Assembly: GCF_000227135.1 (NCBI RefSeq)
Contig: NC_018256.1
Location: 324,004 to 388,003 of the forward strand
From: Leishmania donovani
Lineage: Eukaryota > Euglenozoa > Kinetoplastea > Trypanosomatida > Trypanosomatidae
Direction of reading: 5' to 3'
Length of the DNA: 64,000 nucleotides
How positions within the stretch are numbered: the first letter of the stretch is position 1; the number at the start of each line of letters is the position of its first letter. The position numbers and the translations under genes were made by a program. A model generated the notes under the pieces. The model saw nothing but the letters and a program-made list of their open reading frames with translations. It did no database searches and was not told the origin of the DNA. Of the stretch, positions 21,061 to 30,842 are shown piece after piece.

Positions 21061-21265
21061 GGTGCTTCTGAGCCCTACTTAGGCCCATTGCTGTCAATAG
21101 CTTGCAACAGAAATGATTTGAGCCTTGGAGCGCGCATAAAACCCGATTTTTTTTTTGCGCAATGCAAAAAAAAGATCAAAAAGGAATTTCCCTCGCAAAC
21201 CTGTAAAGCAACTCAGAAGTATCTATGCATAGGCGTTTCTTTCTTGTACTAGTGATGCATCGTGT

Positions 21266-22315
21266 TCAACGAAGTTGCGAAGCGCTGCTTCCCCCGTCGT
21301 CAGAGCGGCTCTTCTTTGCCATGCGCTCCTCTCTGCTCTCCAACAGAGTGGGGTCCACGTCTAGTCGTTTCTTGTAGCGCCTCTCACTGAAGTTGTACGT
21401 ATCTTGGTACCAGCTTCTTGAAAACGTAACATAGTAGCAAGGGCGAGGTTCCGATTTTGCATTGCGTAGCCCACGATGAACAACTCGATAGTCGAATAGC
21501 AATACGCTGCCGAGAGCAACAGGTGGAGAGACTGACTTGCTTTGTCTTCGATCTCCAACAACGTGAGACCCAGGAAAAAACTCAGTGCCGTTGCGGCTGT
21601 CGACACTGATCAAGGGTACAAATACGTTAATGGCATAGGGGAAAAGGTTCACAACATTGCTAAGCGCAGGCCCATCGGTGTGCGCGTTTTGCGTTTCACT
21701 GCCCATCAGCGATAGAAAACAACCGGATGACATCACCTTCTTCCCAGTCTGTAGTTGTGAGTTGCAAAGAAGTGCGTCGAGTGTTTGCTGAACCGTTTGT
21801 GCGTTGGCGACTAGGGGAATTACTTTAGAAGTGATGAAGTCTGCAATAATTTCAAACCTCCCCGGACATCGCTGACGAAAGTTCGAGTACCCACTCTCAA
21901 GTGACGGAACAGCACCCCCCATCTCTGCCTGGCACTCGTATGTCGTGAGCAACGCCTTGAAGTACCGGAGAAGATCAGCATTCCATGTGGAGAGGTCCTG
22001 GGTGATCTGCTCCAACTCTGTCTTTGTCTCAGCAAGTGGAACTACACAAAAACCGTTCTTAATAAAGCCTTTCGCATACTTGTTCATGTGATGACTGTAC
22101 CTCTTTGATTTCATGTCTATCGTCCCTGCAAGACAGCAAACGCATCTATCGCTCGTTGGCGCCTTTTCCTCGATGACAACGCCTGTATCGGCCATAAAAC
22201 ACGTTCTGTGATACCATCTGTTGCACTTTATGCAGTGCACAGATTTTCTGATAGCAGCTTCCCGCAGCTTCTTACCACATCGAGAGCATGTGTGCTCTAC
22301 AAGGGACAATCCCAT
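21266..22315 (-). CDS. PHD-type zinc finger fused to a PhyH-like 2-oxoglutarate dioxygenase
   Basis: A 349-aa protein and the first gene of the left cluster. Residues 10-61 form a Cys4-His-Cys3 zinc finger of PHD pattern (C10, C13, C28, C31, H36, C39, C58, C61, with WYH before C39). Residues ~80-305 resemble phytanoyl-CoA dioxygenase-type Fe(II)/2-oxoglutarate oxygenases. Iron ligands are His212 and Asp214 (NAHTDG) and His280 (VVHRG); Arg291 is placed to bind 2-oxoglutarate; TEFFPGSH is the usual loop. The basic C-terminal tail ends in a Ser-rich stretch. No peroxisomal signal is seen. The finger suggests a chromatin or other protein target rather than phytanoyl-CoA, but substrate is unknown. 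It is not of the JBP/TET type by motif. The start is the ATG at 22315. Confidence 0.87.
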   Translation of the reverse strand: MGLSLVEHTCSRCGKKLREAAIRKSVHCIKCNRWYHRTCFMADTGVVIEEKAPTSDRCVCCLAGTIDMKSKRYSHHMNKYAKGFIKNGFCVVPLAETKTELEQITQDLSTWNADLLRYFKALLTTYECQAEMGGAVPSLESGYSNFRQRCPGRFEIIADFITSKVIPLVANAQTVQQTLDALLCNSQLQTGKKVMSSGCFLSLMGSETQNAHTDGPALSNVVNLFPYAINVFVPLISVDSRNGTEFFPGSHVVGDRRQSKSVSPPVALGSVLLFDYRVVHRGLRNAKSEPRPCYYVTFSRSWYQDTYNFSERRYKKRLDVDPTLLESREERMAKKSRSDDGGSSASQLR

Positions 22316-22514
22316 CTTCCCTTAGTATCTGCGGGAGAAAAAAGGAAGACTAGAATTATAAGCGAGCAAAAATGCTATGAACGAGTCCATGAAAGCCAAG
22401 CATATTCCATAACCCTTGTCAAAGTGTACAGCTTGTTTCGCCTTCGCAAACGCTTTCTTTTTGTCAGAGGCAATGCAACGCTTTATTTTCTGTTTGAATA
22501 GGCGAGTGATAATC

Positions 22515-23319
22515 GAAAAAAAATGCTCGGCTGCACTCCGATCGGAAGTGAAGGCACCTTGTGCAAAGTATCGAGGCACGCAGGGGACAACGCAAGAAAC
22601 AGAATGATCGGCACCCTTTTGTGCACTCTTGTGGTACGTGTTTTTTGAACATGTCTGTATGACACCACCTCGGGCAGTAAGCTTAGACACAAATCATCGA
22701 ATGCGCCCTACCAAGGAGCATCATGTCCCTTCTGAAGGTCAGCTTGCTAACCTCATACGCAGAGTGCGGCCATTCAAGTGCATGAAGATCGCCAGAATTC
22801 GCATGTAGGTGAAATTCTGATACCTGGCAATGGACCCCAATGCAAGAAGCACTAGATGCGCACCGTCACTTCAGACTATCATCCGCTATGACTCCCAGCA
22901 GCCCTACGAGAAGCATTCACAATGCGTCCTCCATTTTTTACGAGTGGAGCGAATGCATTGCACACTGCATGTGTGCTGCGGTGGTTGATAAACATGAAAA
23001 CCCCAGCTCTAGTATGAAACTGGACAGTAAAACAATAACGGTACACAAATCGAGCGTTGTTCGCAAAGGTGCCAATACCAGCAGGGCGCTGCTGCTTGAC
23101 AGTCAGCGCTGTAGAGTCGGCATTCGAAACATCAGAGATACCCAGCTTGATGTGGTGCAGCGCAGTGGCAGGGCATGCTGCCTTGATAGCCTTCTCCGCC
23201 TCACTAGCTTTCACGTCACTTTGACAACCCACAAGCGCTACACATTTCCATTAGCAAAGTTTCCAAGCAGTGAAAATCACCAAAACTCTGTTGCAGCCGC
23301 TAACGAAAGCTGCAGGCAT
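22515..23319 (-). pseudogene. Decayed short-chain dehydrogenase/carbonyl reductase
   Basis: From a possible ATG at 23319, one frame gives MPAAFVSGCNRV, a stop, then WKCVALVGCQSDVKASEAEK. This mirrors the start of a carbonyl reductase-type SDR (TGxxxGIG and ALGCRS regions). It continues with NNARFVYR (from NNAG), FAPLVKNGGRIVNASRRAAG, and stops at 22879. Beyond that, in shifted frames, are LEWPHSAYEVSKLTF, which keeps the YxxxK catalytic pair (22742-22760), YCPRWCHTDM, and KGADHSVS to SDRSAAEHF near 22515. Total span fits a ~270-aa SDR. The glycine-rich NADPH loop is lost, at least two stops and several frame changes are present, so it cannot encode an active enzyme. It lies upstream of, and in line with, the left cluster. 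Confidence 0.8.
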
Positions 23320-23983
23320 GATTGAAGCCAAAGCGGGTGCAAACTGTAAGATTTCGAGATCACATAAAACTGATTGCTCTGTTTTGCGAAAAAATATATC
23401 GTCCTCAACCGTTCAGACACACGCCCTCGGCACCATGGACTGTGCCAAGTCATCAACACATGGTGAGAAGTTACAGAGGGAAGTAGTCGGCTGCACCACA
23501 TCAACCACAACATTAAGCTGCACGCGTTCTCCCTGTCAAAAAACGTCCTGGCAATCTACGCAGCCTTCCCTTCCCTTCCCTGGCGCACTAGAACGCATTC
23601 CTTGACCGCACGCGTGCTTTCATTCCTGTACATCATGCGGCACAAACCGAGAATTGAGTTCAGCCATCCACCTCAGAGTGTTGCTGATGTTTCTACGTTT
23701 GAAGCGCTAAACATCTTCCAGCTACATATCCTGCCAATAATGAAATCAGTAGCGGTCCTTGTAGGCCAGAAAAAAAAAGACGACACCGTCGCTGCGCATC
23801 GAGCAAATAAGCTCTACCCACTCAAGTTCAGCCCCCCCCCCCCACCCCTGCGGATGAGCATTTCCCATCTTTACCCTGAAAAGAAACGCCCCCTTTAATT
23901 TTGAAAAACCCACACACCCCTGAAGTAGCGATCGCATATGTTACTCGTAGTCGTCCCTCCTCGCAAACCCACGACCCATCCCC
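23320..23983. other. Left shoulder of the strand-switch region
   Basis: No gene seen. It includes a run of 14 C (about 23831-23844; G on the leftward-transcribed strand) and then the start of the C/A-rich tract. It is probably part of the transcription initiation zone for the left cluster. Confidence 0.5.
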
Positions 23984-24227
23984 TACACGCCAACAACCCC
24001 AATGCAACACACCCTAAAGCACCGCCCCCACAGCACACTAGAAAACAACAATCACACACATCACACGCAAAACAACAGCTGTGCAACAATCATTTCCAAC
24101 TAGATCGCAAAATACCTACAAAAACTACCCAATCAACACAGCAATACACCTAAACATCTCTGCCGTAGTAACAACAGCAAAATACACAAAAAACAGCTCA
24201 CCTCCTCACGCCAATCTTCACATTTCT
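23984..24227 (-). promoter_or_regulatory. C/A-rich (minus strand G/T-rich) tract, candidate leftward promoter
   Basis: The plus strand is strikingly poor in G (roughly one base in twelve by eye), so the leftward-transcribed strand is G/T-rich, with stretches such as GTGTAGGGGATGGGTCGTGG. GT-rich DNA is known to drive RNA polymerase II initiation at divergent regions in African trypanosomes. It lies between the GC-rich block and the first leftward gene. The same tract is repeated at 24585-24828 after an assembly gap. Confidence 0.45.
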
Positions 24228-24485
24228 AGACGCCATAGCTGACGCGATTGAAGGCAGCTCTTGGGAAAGCACCTGCGCGTCGCTCGAGTACCGCCCTCCC
24301 TCGGACATGCTCATCAAAAAGCCGGCCCTGAAGATGGACGCAGTCCTGCAACCCCCTCACCCCCAGCGATCCTTGATTATGGGCGCGCATCCATGGCCCC
24401 CGCGCACCACACACACCGGCGGTGAGAGAGGGCGTCCGCCATGTGAGCGCGCAAGAGCAGACCAGCGTATTGCGTAAGGTGTGCC

Positions 24486-24584
24486 NNNNNNNNNNNNNNN
24501 NNNNNNNNNNNNNNNNNNNNNNNNNNNNNNNNNNNNNNNNNNNNNNNNNNNNNNNNNNNNNNNNNNNNNNNNNNNNNNNNNNNN
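24486..24584. other. Assembly gap (99 N) with duplicated flanks
   Basis: Sequence 23984-24485 reappears at 24585-25086 (502 bases). This is probably one locus represented by two unmerged contig ends. Confidence 0.9.
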
Positions 24585-24828
24585 TACACGCCAACAACCC
24601 CAATGCAACACACCCTAAAGCACCGCCCCCACAGCACACTAGAAAACAACAATCACACACATCACACGCAAAACAACAGCTGTGCAACAATCATTTCCAA
24701 CTAGATCGCAAAATACCTACAAAAACTACCCAATCAACACAGCAATACACCTAAACATCTCTGCCGTAGTAACAACAGCAAAATACACAAAAAACAGCTC
24801 ACCTCCTCACGCCAATCTTCACATTTCT
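24585..24828 (-). repeat. Second copy of the C/A-rich tract
   Basis: Repeat of 23984-24227 on the other side of the 24486 gap; probably assembly redundancy. Confidence 0.6.
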
Positions 24829-26457
24829 AGACGCCATAGCTGACGCGATTGAAGGCAGCTCTTGGGAAAGCACCTGCGCGTCGCTCGAGTACCGCCCTCC
24901 CTCGGACATGCTCATCAAAAAGCCGGCCCTGAAGATGGACGCAGTCCTGCAACCCCCTCACCCCCAGCGATCCTTGATTATGGGCGCGCATCCATGGCCC
25001 CCGCGCACCACACACACCGGCGGTGAGAGAGGGCGTCCGCCATGTGAGCGCGCAAGAGCAGACCAGCGTATTGCGTAAGGTGTGCCAGCAGAAGCCGAGC
25101 CGGAATCCGGAAGCCTCTTCCCGCGCCCCTGCTACGTGGAAAAAGGGGGGCGCCTTTCGCCCCTCCTGAAGTTTCCTACGCCCGATGGTGGACCCGCGCC
25201 CCGCCGTCCCGCGGCGCTGGCCAGCGATCTGCGCAAGCCGCCCGGAAGAATGGTCTCGCGACGACTGCGCGAGCATGTGTGGGACAGGCTCCGAGCACAG
25301 CCGTCTGGCCTCCGCCCTCGCGGCTCCACTTTGGACTCCCTGGATTCGCTCCCCCGCGGCGCGGCCCAGCGCCAGCCACACACCAAGGTGGGCACGGCGC
25401 TTGCGGACCACGCCCGCGCGTTCGGCCCGGCAGGTCAGGGCGTTGCCGTCACGGCCCTGGGGAAGTTCAATGTAGGCCCGCGTCTTCCCCGCCGGATCCT
25501 GAATTTCTCAGACGGTCGTCGTGCCTGCGCTCGCCTCCGCCAGAGGAAATCCGAGACGGCCAGGCTACCATGCGGGGCCCCAGGGGGACCAGCCCGAGGA
25601 CCCCTTCATCGCTGCCGTGGGCCCGCTGAGCCCGGAGCCCAGCAAGACACCCCGGCCTGCACCGCGCCTTCTTTTGCCGGTGACACCACACACCCCGCGC
25701 CCCCACCAGACAAGGGGGTCATGCGGGCCACGCCGCGGCCCGCCCTCTGGAAGGCGCGGCGCTGGACGCTGCAGCGCCCACGGTGCTGGGCGCGCCCTCC
25801 ACCCTCAAAACGGGACGCGCACCCTTTGGCGCGCGACACCAACACCAGCCGCAACCCCCGCCGCACGCCCGCACTTACAAGGGGATCGGCGCCCCTGCCT
25901 TCTCGGCGTGGGCTTCCCGCCAACGCGCGGCGTTGGCCAACACGTTTCAGAAGCCGTCGAAGTAGCTACCGTTCGGCTTGCGAAGCTCGAGGCGGTGTGC
26001 TCTCACGAATGGCGCCCGTCAAGGGGTCTTCACCGTTCTTTGTGCATGGTGCGGGTGGACCAAAAGCTGCTCTACGACGCCGCCGTGCGGCGAGGTGGCG
26101 CCGGAAAAGGCGGCATGACCCTCCTTCGCCCTCGCGCCAAAGCGGCCGCACCCGCCCACACCCCCGCACACTGACGCGAGCGGGCTACCCTGCGCACTTG
26201 GCGCGGGAGGTGTACACACCGGGCCGCGGCGTTGCCACAGGGGTTCGGCAGCCCTCGTGCGGGCGTGCAGGCGCCGGCCCTTTTGGAGCTTCGCACGCAC
26301 ACGGCATCTTTCGTCGGCAGCGGTCGTGCTGAGCGGGCTGCCCCCGTCGGGCGTCTGAGGCTGGTACCCTGTGCCCTTTTCAGGGCGACAAGCCGTGACC
26401 TTTTCGCGCTCAGGCAGATGCTTGCCCGCGGCCTCTCCCTCAGCACACCCACGCCTG

Positions 26458-26556
26458 NNNNNNNNNNNNNNNNNNNNNNNNNNNNNNNNNNNNNNNNNNN
26501 NNNNNNNNNNNNNNNNNNNNNNNNNNNNNNNNNNNNNNNNNNNNNNNNNNNNNNNN
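26458..26556. other. Assembly gap (99 N) with duplicated flanks
   Basis: Sequence 25921-26457 reappears at 26557-27093 (537 bases) with a few single-base differences, for example GGGCGTGC against GGGCATGC. It could be collapsed alleles or paralogous copies as well as a missed join. Confidence 0.9.
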
Positions 26557-27930
26557 CAACGCGCGGCGTTGGCCAACACGTTTCAGAAGCCGTCGAAGTA
26601 GCTACCGTTCGGCTTGCGAAGCTCGAGGCGGTGTGCTCTCACGAATGGCGCCCGTCAAGGGGTCTTCACCGTTCTTTGTGCATGGTGCGGGTGGACCAAA
26701 AGCTGCTCTACGACGCCGCCGTGCGGCGAGGTGGCGCCGGAAAAGGCGGCATGACCCTCCTTCGCCCTCGCGCCAAAGCGGCCGCACCCGCCCACACCCC
26801 CGCACACTGACGCGAGCGGGCTACCCTGCGCACTTGGCGCGGGAGGTGTACACACCGGGCCGCGGCGTTGCCACAGGGGTTCGGCAGCCCTCGTGCGGGC
26901 ATGCAGGCGCCGGCCCTTTTGGAGCTTCGCACGCACACGGCATCTTTCGTCGGCAGCGGTCGTGCTGAGCGGGCTGCCCCCGTCGGGCGTCTGAGGCTGG
27001 TACCCTGTGCCCCTTTCAGGGCGACAAGCCGTGACCTTTTCGCGCTCAGGCAGATGCTTGCCCGCGGCCTCTCCCTCAGCACACCCACGCCTGGGAAAGG
27101 CGGGCGGATGTAGGGGAGGGGACAAAAGGCCCCTGCCGCTGCAGACGCATAGCGGCGTCCCGGCTGTTGCGGCGCGTGCGGGCAGGCCATCCACACACGC
27201 CCCCACCCCCGGCGATATCGACGGAAATGGAAGATGATGGGGGCCATCCCCCGACAACGACGTCGCCCGGAAACATGCCCTGAAGCGCCGAGATGCGGGC
27301 GCTGCCGTGCGCGGCTGGCGTGGTGCATCGCACCAAAACAAAGCGCGCGGGCGTGAGAAGCGCACGGCGGACGGCCGGAAAAGGCGCGAGCGTCTTTGCG
27401 CCAGTCAACCTCAAAGTGCGTGCGTGCGAGGCGTGCGGCGCCCTCTGCGTCCGGCCGGGTGGGCCGATGTGGCGCAGACGCCGGAAGCATGACGAGGACA
27501 CCCCGGGCCGCACCGTCGGGTGCCCCAGCCTCCAGTGCGGGGGGTCCCCGCGCCATGTTGTGGGGTGCCGCGGCTCGGGGCGGCTCGGGGGGGGGTGCTG
27601 TGGGCGGGCTCCCTCCCCGCGCATGCCGGGCACATGCGCCTTGGCCACCCCTCGCCGACCGCCCGGCGGACGCGATTGCTTTCGTTCTCGAGCAGAACCC
27701 TGAATGCGACCCGCTGGGATCAGAGCATGCGGCGGCGCCAGGTTCGTGCGGCGCCAATCGCGCAGCGCGTGTCCCGGCAAGGGGCGGGGCAGGACAGGAA
27801 AGGCCGGGTGGACGCATGACCCGCACAGAGGGGCAGACGGCGTGTCCTAGGCGACAAGGCTTTAGCCGCGGCAAAAGAGAGGCAGACGAGCCGTGGTTGT
27901 GTATGACTGTGTCAGGTGTATTGTTGTGAA

Positions 27931-28840
27931 GGGTACTCGGGAAGAAGGCCTCGAGACGTCTTAGTGGGGATTGGAAAATTGCTATATATTTTTTGCGCTT
28001 TTGAGAATTAGTGGTTTCAGAAGTGGGCGCTTATAAAGAACAATATTTTTTGTTTGAAGAGTAATCAAAGGCGGATAGTGAGAAGAAGGGAGTGGCATTT
28101 TTGTCCCTGTGAGGATCTGTTTCACAGGCCTCCGTTGCGGTTCAAGAAGAGTGTGGNNNNNNNNNNNNNNNNNNNNNNNNNNNNNNNNNNNNNNNNNNNN
28201 NNNNNNNNNNNNNNNNNNNNNNNNNNNNNNNNNNNNNNNNNNNNNNNNNNNNNNNTTCTCGAGCAGAACCCTGAATGCGACCCGCTGGGATCAGAGCATG
28301 CGGCGGCGCCAGGTTCGTGCGGCGCCAATCGCGCAGCGCGTGTCCCGGCAAGGGGCGGGGCAGGACAGGAAAGGCCGGGTGGACGCATGACCCGCACAGA
28401 GGGGCAGACGGCGTGTCCTAGGCGACAAGGCTTTAGCCGCGGCAAAAGAGAGGCAGACGAGCCGTGGTTGTGTATGACTGTGTCAGGTGTATTGTTGTGA
28501 AGGGTACTCGGGAAGAAGGCCTCGAGACGTCTTAGTGGGGATTGGAAAATTGCTATATATTTTTTGCGCTTTTGAGAATTAGTGGTTTCAGAAGTGGGCG
28601 CTTATAAAGAACAATATTTTTTGTTTGAAGAGTAATCAAAGGCGGATAGTGAGAAGAAGGGAGTGGCATTTTTGTCCCTGTGAGGATCTGTTTCACAGGC
28701 CTCCGTTGCGGTTCAAGAAGAGTGTGGGAGACACACTGTTACAAACACATAAGGTAGGTTAAGGAAGGGGCAGCCGGGGGGTTGTGTTTTTCGTTTCAAA
28801 ATACCGATTTTAACCTCACAATACAATGAGGAGGGGGGGG
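27931..28840 (+). promoter_or_regulatory. G/T-rich tract to the right of the GC block, candidate rightward promoter
   Basis: The plus strand turns G/T- and G/A-rich here (GTCTTAGTGGGGATTGGAAA, GGTAGGTTAAGGAAGGGGCA), mirroring the leftward tract at 23984. It contains a 99-base gap (28157-28255) whose flanks 27685-28156 and 28256-28727 are duplicates. No gene seen. It is placed to start rightward transcription toward the transporter gene. Confidence 0.4.
28157..28255. other. Assembly gap (99 N) with duplicated flanks
   Basis: 472 bases on the left (27685-28156) are repeated on the right (28256-28727). Confidence 0.9.
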
Positions 28841-29375
28841 AGGGCACCTAAGCGTGTTGTCCAGGGTCCGTTACACCCCGCGTTGTGTGTGGGGAAGGCA
28901 AGCACTCCCTGTCCCCTGCCAATGCCGAACAACCTCTGGTGGTGGCAGGGCCAAGCAGCTGTGACGTAGGGGTGGACAGGGCGATGTGTCGCTGCTGATG
29001 TCGGCGGTCAGGTCGTGGATGGCGTTGCGCCGGAGCGGCCTGTGGCAGTGAACGCACTTGCGCCATCCATCTGGTGGGCATGGTGTCGCCGCAGCTCGAG
29101 CGCATCCCCGCCCCGCGCCTCACACTGCCTGCTGGCGGGGGGAGCCTGAGCTACCCCGAGGGACGCACGAGGTGGGGACCGGCGCAATGTGAGCCGCTGT
29201 GAGGCGGCCTCCGCTTCGCAGGCCGGTAGTGTTTTGAGGCAGAGGCCATGCTCGGATGACGGAGTCGGCGCATTGCTGTAGAGCGTGTGCACGACTGCTT
29301 TGCGCCACGCGATGGGGGCCTGCGACATGCCGGGTGGAGTGTTGTCGAGCTCACGGTGCGTGGCGGAGAACGGAC
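28841..29375 (+). mobile_element. SIDER-type retroposon, copy 5 (plus strand)
   Basis: Nearly complete. The 5' hallmark is GGCACCTAAGCGTGTTGTCC then AGGGTCCGTTACACC, preceded by a G run. The 3' end is GGAGAACGGAC, immediately followed by an assembly gap. It is in the orientation of the rightward cluster. Confidence 0.87.
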
Positions 29376-29474
29376 NNNNNNNNNNNNNNNNNNNNNNNNN
29401 NNNNNNNNNNNNNNNNNNNNNNNNNNNNNNNNNNNNNNNNNNNNNNNNNNNNNNNNNNNNNNNNNNNNNNNNNN
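29376..29474. other. Assembly gap (99 N) between two SIDERs
   Basis: Separates a complete SIDER from the 3' part of another. The flanks are similar but not identical at the 3' ends, so these are probably distinct copies. Confidence 0.9.
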
Positions 29475-29786
29475 CCATCCATCTGGTGGGCATGGTGTCG
29501 CCGCAGCTCGAGCGCATCCCCGCCCCGCGCCTCACACTGCCTGCTGGCGGGGGGAGCCTGAGCTACCCCGAGGGACGCACGAGGTGGGGACCGGCGCAAT
29601 GTGAGCCGCTGTGAGGCGGCCTCCGCTTCGCAGGCCGGTAGTGTTTTGAGGCAGAGGCCATGCTCGGATGACGGAGTCGGCGCATTGCTGTAGAGCGTGT
29701 GCACGACTGCTTTGCGCCACGCGATGGGGGCCTGCGACATGCCGGGTAGAGTGTTGTCGAGCTCACGTTGTGTGGCGGAAAGTGGG
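29475..29786 (+). mobile_element. SIDER-type retroposon, copy 6 (3' part)
   Basis: Begins inside the repeat (CCATCCATCTGGTGGGCATG) and ends in a variant terminus, TTGTGTGGCGGAAAGTGGGA. Plus orientation. The 5' part is lost in the gap. Confidence 0.85.
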
Positions 29787-30842
29787 ATCGCAGATCTTTG
29801 CGAAAGGCGTTGCACTGTCTGAAGGAGGTTGTGAAGAGTTTTAAGGTGGTTGTTCGCATGGGTGGTGTCGTGGTGGAGTGAGACGTAGACTTGCTGTGTG
29901 TGTGCAAGCGATCTGGTTAGGAAAAGGTTGGAACCGTTGTGCTTTTTATATGTTTTTTTTTTTTTTTGCTTTCGAAAATGCGGTGTCTTTTTTCAGCACG
30001 GTTTTTTTTCGTTGCACTTTTGGCCGAGTGGGGGCTTTGTTGTGTAGCTGATCACATGGTAGCCTTAGAGCTGTGTTGAACATCGCTGACTTTCTTGTTT
30101 TACGAAGCACCCAGAAAGATGTTTTTTGGAAGACTTCTTTAAGTGGGGTTTTTATCACTGGTGTTCTTCTCTAGGGCGCGAGAGATTCTCAACAGTGTGC
30201 TGAGCATGTGTGAAGAGCAGCTGGCAAAGGCGAATTGGGTAGTTGCTGGGCGAGTGATAAACGGAGAGCGCATGGATGCTGGCAGGCGCTTTCCGACGAT
30301 GAGGAAAGGGGTATGGAAGGGTGACTCGAGCTGTAAGAGGACTTCGGACCTGCTAAGCGGGACGGTGGTAGAGAAAATTTCTAGTGGAGTACGGCGGGCT
30401 CTATCATGTACGCCATCGTGTGGTGTATTTCGGCTATTGTGTGACATGGGGTGGAGCCTTTGCGGGCGCGAGGTGTGGTCGGGTCGAGTAGCAGCTTTGA
30501 GGCATGCTGCTTACTTGAATCTGTGACGTACAGTTTCGATTATCGTTTACGAAGTAGTTTGTACGGCTTAGAGTCGAGGAATGTGCTCACCTCAGTATGT
30601 AAAAACAGGCAAAAAACAAGCAATATTGACAGCTTCCGCATTCGGCAGTATGGAGGCGTACAGCGACGATACGTTATGCATTGTGTGCTGACAGGATTAC
30701 CTCTGACCTCTGATGTAACTTGTGACCTCTTTTTCAATCATCACATTTTTTCTTTTCGACTCCTGTTCTTTCAACTGCGGTGGAAACAGTAGCTGAGAAT
30801 TCGAGTCCAGGGAACCCTCACTGCACATTCTGAAAAAGAAAA
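29787..30842. other. Leader region of the rightward cluster
   Basis: About 1 kb, G/T-rich on the plus strand, with a poly-T run at about 29951-29966. A 127-codon open frame at 30143 starts with GTG and shows no family features, so it is not called. A pyrimidine tract ending in AG at 30788-30789 is the likely acceptor for the transporter gene. Confidence 0.5.

Larger units (their letters stand above)
24228..27930 (+). mobile_element. GC-rich block with many open frames, probable decayed mobile element
   Basis: Very GC-rich DNA open in up to five frames at once; composition alone explains most of these. Two points suggest a decayed element. Its left edge (TAGACGCCATAGCTGACGCG) is a sharp homology boundary shared with 6556, and one plus frame there (LDAIADAIEGSSWES then CASLEYRPPSDMLIKKPALK) has coding-like third positions before a stop at 25077. 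A second coding-like stretch in another frame is QHVSEAVEVATVRLAKLEAV near 25940. No reverse transcriptase, recombinase or other family motif was recognised. Two gaps with duplicated flanks (24486 and 26458) inflate its apparent length; the single-copy length may be near 2.5 kb. The right edge is not defined. Confidence 0.4.

Noticed and set aside
22840..23325. 161-codon plus-strand open frame starting with ATG
   Set aside because: It is the antisense shadow of the decayed SDR, whose minus-strand fragments match the family in order.
25082..27929. Long open frames (up to 416 codons) on both strands of the GC-rich block
   Set aside because: Several overlapping frames are open at once because stops are rare in such GC-rich DNA; composition is Arg/Ala/Pro/Gly-rich, and some frames run across assembly gaps.
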